Assembly: GCA_001695595.3 (NCBI GenBank) | Contig: MBPM02000033.1 | Location: forward strand, 620,001 to 684,000 | Reading direction: 5' to 3' | Length of the DNA: 64,000 nucleotides | Origin: Plasmopara viticola | Taxonomy: Eukaryota; Oomycota; Peronosporomycetes; Peronosporales; Peronosporaceae | Part shown: piece by piece, positions 56,447 to 64,000 of the stretch | Numbering within the stretch: position 1 is the first letter of the stretch | How the letters are laid out: every line of letters begins with the position of its first letter | Notes under the pieces: generated by a model | What the model saw: only the letters and a program-made list of their open reading frames with translations | What the model was told of the DNA's origin: nothing | Databases searched by the model: none | Program-made: the position numbers and the translations under genes

Positions 56447-56954
56447 TTATGGCGTTGCGATTGCATCCAGCGTAAGCTTTGAAGAGCTGTGACTATGTGG
56501 TGGGTGTGCAGGATGTGGACCCATATAGAGCGCACCATTTCGGGATCGCCGTACAATCAAGCCGTCTTTACTGTCATGTCGATTGAGCCGGATAGCTAAA
56601 ACATGCCGGGTAAGATCTGTGCGCCATTCGTGGCCTACGATGGCCTTTAAATCAGCATCACTTAATTGACTACCTTCACTGAGTAAAACCACGTGCTTCT
56701 TCAGGCCTTTTAGCATAAAAAGGAAGTAATTAAGGCACTTACTCTTTCATTTCCCGACGTAATTCTTTTGTAGCCCAGGTGGTAAAGGAATCACTAGGGC
56801 GAAGCAAGTCGGGATTGTCTCGAAAAGTATTCACCCTAGTGGCGTAGTACGTTATCTGCATGGGCTTGCCTGCTACTGCCTTCCATTCTGACAGGATCTG
56901 CTGCTCAATGCGCTCTACTCGTGGCGTCGCTTCGTACTCGAGTGCCGACTTCAT
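56447..56954 (-). CDS. Small two-exon gene of unknown function
   Basis: Exon 1 (from the ATG at 56954) encodes about 70 residues, including ERIEQQILSEWKAVAGKPMQ and DSFTTWATKELRREMKE. It ends at a consensus donor (GAGTAAGT, about 56743). Exon 2 (to 56447) encodes LKKHVVLLSEGSQLSDADLK then WRTDLTRHVLAIRLNRHDSK and ends in a His/Pro-rich tail (HPAHPPHSHSSSK). The intron would be about 37-40 bp, short for this window, and with the consensus donor and the AAAAG acceptor the phases do not agree; a weaker GTCGGG donor would fix this. The gene may be slightly broken or mis-spliced in my reading. No family recognised. Confidence 0.45.
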
Positions 56955-59900
56955 CTTTGCTAGTAATACTACTTAACGTCTTTTCAGTTTCAAAAATTAA
57001 AAACCACCGCATTGCTTATAAAAAAGATTAATCTTGTGCTGTTAAAAACAGGTCTGCAGGACGTAACCTGCTGTTTATTGCTGCACAAATTTGGCATTGG
57101 CCGGTCATGTCTTGCTTTTTTGGTCGAAAGAAGCACGGATTTCACAAGATTTTTCGACATGAATGCATAAAGGTCTTAGTCATATCGAAGATGCAATTAA
57201 TTACGGTTGTAAATTCACAATAGGTCTTCTACTAACACGTTAGGGTTACGATACCCCAGAATATCTCCCGAAAAAAGATTCAAGCTAGATAATATGCAAA
57301 AAGCACGCGCATAGCCGTCGTAAGCTGGCGCTAGAGCAATGTCCCTTTTTTTAAGTACACGGCATTTATAAAGAGCATACGATTCGGAGTCATAGCCCTT
57401 ATCGTCAGACCCGTATGTCTTCTTAGTTTCGTCGAGCCCGTTGTCTAAAGGGTGAGAAGACCGAGTGACCCACTTCAATATTGGGCGGTGGGCGAGTCAC
57501 ATAGCTCTTCTACCACTGTGTTAGTGCCTTCAACGACTGAAATCATTTATAAAGTGTACCGATAATTGCCGTATTTGACTTCATTTTCTTCTTCTTCTTG
57601 GTCTAAAATTTCAGGGATTTTATCAACAAGGTCTTTCCGTGTTGGGCGTTTACCCCTGACGACCGTATGCTTGTCTTTCCCATGTAAAGATGACCTTCTG
57701 CATGGTCAGGGAATCTATTCTCGCATTATCTGGGAGTCTGAAGTTTAGTTTAATATCTTGAGTGTCGTATCCATGGGCGATACCGCTATTCGACAAATTG
57801 TCGTTATCTTAAGGCACCTTTGCAAACCTAGCGAACCAAAGAGCCAGGAGAGTATTGTTTAAACTTATCTCTCGATAGCGGAGGTGTCTGTGAACCGCTG
57901 AGCAAGGCAGAACGGTTACCTCGCAAATCCTGTCGAGGTAAAGCCGGTAGCTCTTCCAAAGTCTTGTTGTCTCAGTAGCTTTGTAGTGAACAAACGCTTT
58001 TCAAATGACCGCGCAGGATTCAGGCGCAGTGTTAGCTCTAGGTGCAGTAATTCTATCGCTGTATTTTTTTGCTGAAGCAGCCTTTGGAATGAGCTCGGCC
58101 TTTGAAGCAAAGGACGTGATTAATTATGTAATTAAGTAGAAACCAAGAGAACCATCTTCGGCGTTGATTTAGTTATCGTTAAGGCGCAACCAATTTTTCG
58201 TACCAACGTAATCCAAGCCACCGCCGTGTAAGATATTACGGGCTTCTGCATGAAGCCAGGCTTTTGCGGTACTAGCTTGCATTCCGCTCAAACGAGATGG
58301 TGCTTTTGATTGATATCAATACCAGCTTTATACTGAGGTTATTCCAAGGCTGCCAAATTGACAGAGTTGACGTAAGAGTAAATCATAACTTCTAAATAGG
58401 ATCTTAATAGTATAAAAAAATTACGAGCGGAGTTCCCGAAACCGGAGATAATGAACACCGGTTTACCGTTGTCCAGCGCTTCTTCCCTCCTATGTGCAAG
58501 ATGCTATGTTAGCTGGTACCAAAAGTGGCTAGGTGTGAGGCCTTGGTTACAGAAGTGAGCGGTGACTTGATATGTGGTAGGCAAAATACAGAATGAAATT
58601 GATGGGATCTTTTCTGCGGCTGTGGTGACACTCCCTCTAGGAGCCTCTAGAGGGAGCCCTTGCTGCTACTACATACATGTCCTACTAGATGTTCGTTGGT
58701 GTTCTTATGCTTTCTGTCGTTCTCTTGATACAAATATGCACTGTACACTTCCCCATATGCATGGCCTACACTCCAGAACGTGGGCCACCCTGGTTCACTT
58801 CCACGCGAGCCACCCATGCTTAGGTGCCTGATGGTGCGAGCCCAGGCCAGGATTACCACCCTGCCGACCATTGGTATTGACGTCACTAAAAAGTGGCGCT
58901 CCGATTGGCCGGCAGGCCATGATCTCTGATCAAATTTATAGTGTATCTGCTTGATAAGCAGGCGTTTGTTATCTGCATCGATCACGTCATGATGCGTATA
59001 GCGACAATTTTTCTACCGCATGACTCGGTGGCTCTCACTCTTCTCGGAGCACTTTTTTGTAATACATTGCAGTCGAGGAGGTGATAATAACCTGATTATT
59101 ACTTCTCATTCACGCCCGATCACTGCTCTTGACAACGCTTAAGCTGTCTGTCATTGCATCAAGACGACGATGACAAAGCTGACTTCGCAAAAATAATAAT
59201 AATATTTTTTCTATTAGATCTTCAAAGCTAATTAATTTTGAATATATTAAAAAGCAAAGACTATCGAGTATAATTAATTTCCGGTTATTAATAGCTTTAT
59301 CTTGTTAATTCAGTAGAAATTTTCACAAATGGACGATATATTGTGGGCACTGAAACATTTTAAGAGTAATTTTCATCAAAACCTTCTGCTTTTGTACAAC
59401 ATAGACAAATTTTGATGCACCACCAATCATCTTTACACAGATGATCTGCGCATCCATGACGCGTCACCAAGCGGTCACTTGGGTCGCAATTAATCATTTG
59501 TGCCAGTGTAACGCGATATCTACTAGCCCTGGTTGTAAATGTGGAATCGCAAGTGTTTCCACACTTACGAAACCCATCAGCGAGCTTAAAATCGTCATTT
59601 TCGTTGCGGGCGACATACAAACTCACCACAGAGTGATGGGATCAACGCTCATAGCGATAATAATGCTATCAAACTCCATTCAATAAAATCTACAAGTCAG
59701 TATCGCAACTTCAGCCGCATTGCTGAATAGCAGACGAATGAGACAAATACAAAGCCAAATTTCTGTTAGATTATTGTTTAGAGTCAACGTTTGATGTTAA
59801 GCGAGTCCAGCAACAGTACCAGTCACTACAAAGAGACTGCAGTGTAAAATGTCATGCATCTCGCAGCAGTGGCTAAGCTAGAAATTCGACCTCAAGCAGT

Positions 59901-61539
59901 GTTTGAAATGACGGATGTATTTCGAATTTGATACTTTAAATTGTATACTCGTGACCAAATTCATAGAGTACAGTATTGCAAACGATGGTATAGCAATAAT
60001 TAGTAAAATTAAAGCAGAAATTGAAACCCAAATAATTTCAAAAGATGCGCCACTATAAGAACCGTATAAGCTTAAGACACATATGTATACCCTTATTCAC
60101 CACGACGGCACCCGGCGCTTTACGCCGAACGGCTCTGTTGTTTATCTCAGATGCTTTAATGTGCACACCCTCTCGATGTAGCCTATCGTGCGAGAAGGCC
60201 ATCCAAACCAAGACCTTGCACACGCAGGAAAACGTGGCCTCGGCGTTTCGAACACATTATTAAAATGGCGTAGTCAAGGTATGATTTTACGATCCGAAAA
60301 AAGTGAATCAGTTCTCATCACTTTAGATGACCGGGCGTGCATCTCAGTGACCAGCCTACTCCTGAGCATCACGTGAGATGCTTTGAGCTTTCGTTATTCT
60401 TCTGTCGGCTCGTACCTCCACGCCAGTCATCTGCCTTTAATGCCTCTCGACACCTACTTGCGCTTTAAATTGTTGAGCGCTCGTAAGAATTTGTTGTGTT
60501 TCTGGTTGTGCCTTTATCATGCAGTTTTCGTTTCGTGAAAGTAAAAGATATAGTTTGGCTGCCTTTGGACAAGGTTACACGGAATCCTTGTTTGGCATAC
60601 CCAGTTGTCGTCCATTTTACCTGCTCGATTGGCAGTGCCGTGTTGGCCGTGCCTTCGCTCATAAGGTCTAATCAGAGTGTCAATGGCGAGTACTGCTGCA
60701 ATTTGCCGCAAACTACTTTAGAAAGTTTTGTAGAGGTCAATTGAAACTCTTTGCCCTTTGTCGTGAGATCTCGTGCATCTCACTCGTCGTGCGTTAGGCA
60801 TGTCAATTTGACAACATGAGCAGCTGCCTTTGACATGGGCGTAGTACGTGCGGTCATAAGCTCTTGTTTCTTTTCAATCTTTAAGTGCAAATGATGTCTG
60901 TAAAATACTTTCTCTCGATTTGATAACAACCAGACAAAGCTATCGATGGCTTGTTTGGTGCCGAATGAATCCATACAGACTTTGTACGACATTCCATCCA
61001 TCAACTTGTTGTGCAATGTGCAGAAAATCAAAGGACTTTTGTTGAGCATCAGCTTCCGTTGTTGTATATTGGTCACAAGTTGCAGAATGACGCATTTGTG
61101 CGCTGACAGTGAAATCACAAATATACCTTTAAAGATTTGATAATTTTAGCTTGGGCCTAGAAAATTGTCCTGATGCCTTTTCGTCGTCGGTCGTTTCCTT
61201 TTTTATCTCTGGGGCCCTTATGACAGTAAAGTGTTTGGCCAATTATACTTGAGCCTTTTGCGTTCCTTCACTTACTAATCTAGCCACCCTTATTTATCGG
61301 ATCTCGCCTTGAACAAAAAACGGGCATTTGACTAGGCCTGGGAATGTATCTTCTATAACCAGCATCGAATACTAATATGCAGAGTCACACGGACATGATG
61401 TAACTTAACTACCTTAATAGATTTGCCATAATAGAAAAACTAATTAAGCGATTTGCAGTGTGATAACGTGATTGCTCCGATGACACAGCTGGTATTATTT
61501 GATAAGATAATTTATCGTGTTGAAATTAATTATATATAC
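56955..61539. other. Gene-poor region
   Basis: About 4.6 kb. A minus-strand stretch at about 57550-57700 reads KRPTRKDLVDKIPEILDQEE followed by YGNYRYTL and a stop, and looks like the end of a protein gene; 57215-57478 (minus) may belong to the same dead or unrecognised gene. A 10-bp-arm hairpin lies at 58631-58656. Otherwise nothing supportable. Confidence 0.4.
58631..58656. repeat. Inverted repeat, 10-bp arms
   Basis: CTCCCTCTAG, six-base loop, CTAGAGGGAG. It lies at the left edge of a GC-richer segment (about 58620-58990) that also holds a TATAAATTTGATC-like box on the minus strand. It could belong to a solo LTR, but I found no matching ends or target duplication. Confidence 0.5.
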
Positions 61540-61551
61540 TTATGTATTCCC

Positions 61552-61873
61552 TTTTCGGAAAAGGTTGGGGTGACGCCCTCCTTCCAAGCGCGGGGGCTAA
61601 ATGCTCGCGCGCTTCGGGCAGGTGCTCTCGGGCATCTGCAGGTCTCTAACGAGTCTCACCCTCGACGCGACGGTCTCCAGCACCAGAGCGCCACCTGGGC
61701 TCTTACCAAGTCAGAGATAAACAAAATAATGGAAGACCGTCACGACCTCGGTTCTGGCTGCACTGCCCGCCGAACGAGACTCGACGTATGCGGACACCAC
61801 TCTATGCCGTGGACTAGCCAGACTGAGCCTAGCACGTGCATAACTTGGCATTGCGATAACGTAATACATTACA
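61552..61873 (+). mobile_element. Short non-autonomous LINE derivative, copy 6
   Basis: A 322-bp plus-strand copy with exact 12-bp duplication TTATGTATTCCC at 61540-61551 and 61874-61885. Same internal junctions as copies 1-4. The clean duplication and low divergence suggest a young insertion. It lies about 180 bp before the next gene. Confidence 0.93.
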
Positions 61874-62054
61874 TTATGTATTCCCGAAAGCTAACCGGTA
61901 AAGAACAGTGACCTTATTTTGATACTTTGCTATACAATCGCGCAAGAAAGCCCTTTAAAAGCGGTTTTGAGTAGGTAATATTTTGCAATAATCACACTAT
62001 TGCTCATACCGGTAAGCTGAAAAAGATGATCCGATAATTTCACTCGAGTGCATT

Positions 62055-62735
62055 ATGGGTCATCTCCCTCGAAGTGACGAGAGTCCTAAGAAAAAGCGAC
62101 GTACTCTACGTGATGCTGAAGGCGATCTTGAGGCCTGTCGTTTGCTCCTTCTGGAAGTCAAGCGTAAACTCGTGCTCACGGTGGGTACTAGCAGTAGTGC
62201 ACCTGATAGCCACGAATGTTTGATCAAGAAGTAATTGACTGGACATGCTGCTGAAGGCCCGAGAAAATGCTAAGATGAAGGTCATGCTGATGAAGTACAT
62301 TGAGAAGGATGATTCACTCCTGAGCTCCAGTCAGCTTAGCGTCGGTGAGGTGCGTCGACCATAACTTTTTTTTACATGTCAGTTAAAATAATTCTTAAGC
62401 TTCGTGAGAGATAGTCAAATAGCCAGCTTACAATAAGTGAAGTGCAGCCCTTATCGCCCGCAACAAAGCATTTGTCGGTTACCGAAGTAGTTCCATCAAC
62501 ACTTTCTAACTCTCCCCGTGAAAATAAAACGTCAGAAGAAGACAGTGAAGAAAAAGAGTGGATTAACGATTTCCAGTTTTGCGAAGATGGCTTTAACGAA
62601 CCGGCTAGTCAAATAAGCCACTTTAGCCAGACTAGTCAATGGAGCGAGCTCAGTTCGACGTCAAATTTGGATGCTATCATTAACTTTCTTGAGACTCAAG
62701 ACACGTCAGAGACCAATCGGTACGAACCTTTGTGA
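62055..62735 (+). CDS. Small protein with nuclear-localisation-like basic patch, unknown function
   Basis: Three exons, 62055-62180, 62257-62349 and 62427-62735, with 76- and 77-bp GT-AG introns, all phase 0, give 175 residues. The start reads MGHLPRSDESPKKKRRTLRD, a basic patch like a nuclear localisation signal. A helical segment spanning the first junction follows (LLLLEVKRKLVLT, then ARENAKMKVMLMKYIEKDD). The last exon is Ser/Thr/Glu-rich and acidic (SEEDSEEKEWINDFQF) and ends in SNLDAIINFLETQDT. This layout (basic plus coiled-coil plus acidic tail) would suit a small transcription cofactor, which is inference only. The splice sites were chosen by phase and intron length. Confidence 0.6.
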
Positions 62736-62803
62736 GCGAATACGTATTGTGCATGTTTGGTTAATGTTTTGTGGTAATTCGTTATGGGCACAATAGCTTG
62801 GAA

Positions 62804-63355
62804 ATGCTTTTGGCGGAAAACGCGCAATTGAAGGAGCAAAAAACTAATGTTCGCGTGGGTGTAGGTGTATTGCTCATGTCAAAAAAGCATCCAAATTGCG
62901 TGCTCATTGGCCAACGCAAAGGTTCACACGGCGAAGGAAAATTTGCGCTTCCAGGGGGACATTTGGAAATGTACGAAAGTTGGGAGGAGTGTGCTCTTCG
63001 GGAGGTCAAAGAAGAGACGGGTGGGTAATCCCAATCGCATCCTCATGTGTCCAGAGTTGACATGATCTTATGCTAATTATTTCGTGCGTCGTTGACAGAT
63101 TTGGACCTGAAGAAAGCCATGTTTGCGACAGTGACCAACGACCCGATGGAGGAGGAAGGCAAGCATTACATTACGATCTTTATGCAAGCTGTGGTAGACG
63201 ACGAGCAAATCATAAGAAACATGGAGCCTTTCAAGTGCGATGGATGGGGCTGGGTCCCTTGGGCGGATTTGCGCTCTCGCAACGATATGTTTGCACCTCT
63301 CTCCCACGTGGCGGAGAGCGGGTTTACCCCCGCATTTGACAACCTTGCTGCATGA
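62804..63355 (+). CDS. NUDT15-like Nudix hydrolase
   Basis: Exon 1 62804-63020, intron 63021-63098 (78 bp, phase 1), exon 2 63099-63355, giving 157 residues. The core begins [20 protein letters not shown] followed by QRKGSHGEG, very like human NUDT15/MTH2. The Nudix box runs from Gly 52 ([20 protein letters not shown], then ET) with its metal-binding REVKEE helix complete. The closing [13 protein letters not shown] matches the family W-WVPW motif. The usual box Gly after EEx is replaced by Asp across the splice site, similar to the Ala in NUDT15. Such enzymes hydrolyse nucleoside triphosphates (including oxidised or thio-modified ones) to monophosphates, cleaning the nucleotide pool. The ATG at 62804 is the first in frame. 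Confidence 0.85.
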
Positions 63356-63445
63356 GTGTTTGTCTCGTATACCGTAATCAGTTTTTAAATTACAATACAA
63401 TAAAAAGCTGCTTGTTTACGATTTTTTCCTTACTTTTGTCCTTGT

Positions 63446-64000
63446 TTACGCCACCACTGAACTCAAAGATATGGCCTGAAACAGCATATATACGACTGCC
63501 GCAATAAGCGCGGCACGTACGAGCATCGATAGCATGCTCGCATCGTTTCCGTTCACGAAAGGATACAATGCCAACGACTTCAAACGAAGCGTTGAATTGG
63601 AAGTCATGGTCGGCTCGCTTTGACTTGACTTGGTCTCATACTTGATCAGGTTCTGCTCTGCTTCATCCGGAGAGCGAGGAACCGAGTCAGCACTACGGCC
63701 AGGTTGCAAGAATCGGAGCTGCATCGACACATGTTGAGGCTCACCAGCAACACGCGCTGCGTCGCATCGTTTCAGCTGAATAGTTTTAGTAAAGTCAGTC
63801 GAATTCTTGAGCAAATCCGATAAAACTAGTGCTACTCCAGCCACTTTAATTGAACGGAAAAACGTGTGGTCCCACAACGAGACTTCCACGACATCACTGA
63901 CATTTTGAGCAGGAATCTTGAATCGAAGATGGGTCCACTTTGGATTGGGATCGCGACGCATGATCTGACTTTTCAAGACTGCGCCAGTCCCAGGACAGCG
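63446..64000 (-). CDS. C2-domain protein with C-terminal membrane anchor (partial at the window edge)
   Basis: The frame is open from beyond the right edge to the stop at 63446. The visible part reads DPNPKWTHLRFKIP and VVEVSLWDHTFFRSIKVAG, typical of C2 strands 4-7 (DPxW... VxVxVxDxD), which bind phospholipids, often with Ca2+. A linker rich in Ser, Gln and Glu follows. The last 30 residues form one hydrophobic segment (LVRAALIAAVVYMLFQAISL) close to the C-terminus, consistent with a tail anchor. The N-terminal half, which would hold the first Ca2+-binding loop, lies outside the window. Probably a membrane-trafficking or tethering protein. Confidence 0.65.
   Translation of the reverse strand, partial: RCPGTGAVLKSQIMRRDPNPKWTHLRFKIPAQNVSDVVEVSLWDHTFFRSIKVAGVALVLSDLLKNSTDFTKTIQLKRCDAARVAGEPQHVSMQLRFLQPGRSADSVPRSPDEAEQNLIKYETKSSQSEPTMTSNSTLRLKSLALYPFVNGNDASMLSMLVRAALIAAVVYMLFQAISLSSVVA

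Noticed and set aside
58620..58990. Possible solo LTR (GC-richer segment with hairpin and TATA-like box)
   Set aside because: No TG...CA ends at matched positions and no target duplication found.
1..64000. CRISPR arrays, bacterial operons, rRNA genes
   Set aside because: No regularly spaced repeats, ribosome-binding organisation or rRNA signatures; gene structure is eukaryotic.

Overview
The window reads as nuclear DNA of an oomycete (stramenopile), most likely a Peronosporales plant pathogen. The grounds are compact protein-coding genes with short GT-AG introns of 67-81 bp, AT-rich gene-poor stretches between them, a decayed Crinkler (CRN) type effector gene, a Polinton/Maverick element and LINE-like retroelements. 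No rRNA, tRNA or CRISPR array was recognised. The species cannot be named from the sequence alone.

Left part, 1-24.2 kb: after a short retroelement copy and about 7.5 kb of apparently gene-free DNA comes a complete but decayed Polinton/Maverick of 16,318 bp (7917-24234). It has inverted terminal repeats of about 285 bp that are roughly 80% alike and start AGTAGAGAGCC, and it is flanked by a 6-bp target duplication with one mismatch (CTTACC/CTTAGC). Inside are remains of an adenain-like protease, a major capsid protein, an A32/FtsK-like packaging ATPase, a penton-like minor capsid protein, a fibre protein with a C-terminal peptidase-S74 chaperone, a putative minor virion protein, a zinc-binding protein, a retroviral-type integrase and a protein-primed DNA polymerase B. 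Almost all are broken by stops and frameshifts; only a small convergent pair at 17.7-18.4 kb is open. A CRN effector pseudogene lies inside the element, between the left repeat and the protease, which suggests captured cargo or a nested insertion.

Middle, 24.2-35.5 kb: mostly gene-poor, with three short copies of one retroelement family and an intact LRAT-domain gene lying between two of them. The 35.5-43.0 kb block is a gene cluster: a WW-domain/mRNA cap guanine-N7 methyltransferase fusion, a DUF89 (ARMT1-type) damage-control phosphatase, a decayed EF-1alpha copy, an IQ-motif protein and a five-exon RMND1/Sif2 (DUF155) family membrane protein.

Right part, 43-64 kb: a gene-poor stretch with degenerate coding traces, then a longer retroelement copy (51164-52313) inserted 236 bp before the start codon of an intact exportin-7 gene. 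After a small uncharacterised gene and another gene-poor stretch come a sixth retroelement copy, a small nuclear-type protein, a NUDT15-like Nudix hydrolase and the 3' part of a C2-domain tail-anchored protein that runs off the window edge.

The six retroelement copies (320-1150 bp) carry target duplications of 11-14 bp (five exact, one imperfect) and pentameric 3' tails. Five share the same internal deletions, so the family looks like a non-autonomous derivative of a LINE that was itself amplified. The genes of the window do not form an obvious pathway; they are ordinary housekeeping loci interspersed with mobile DNA.
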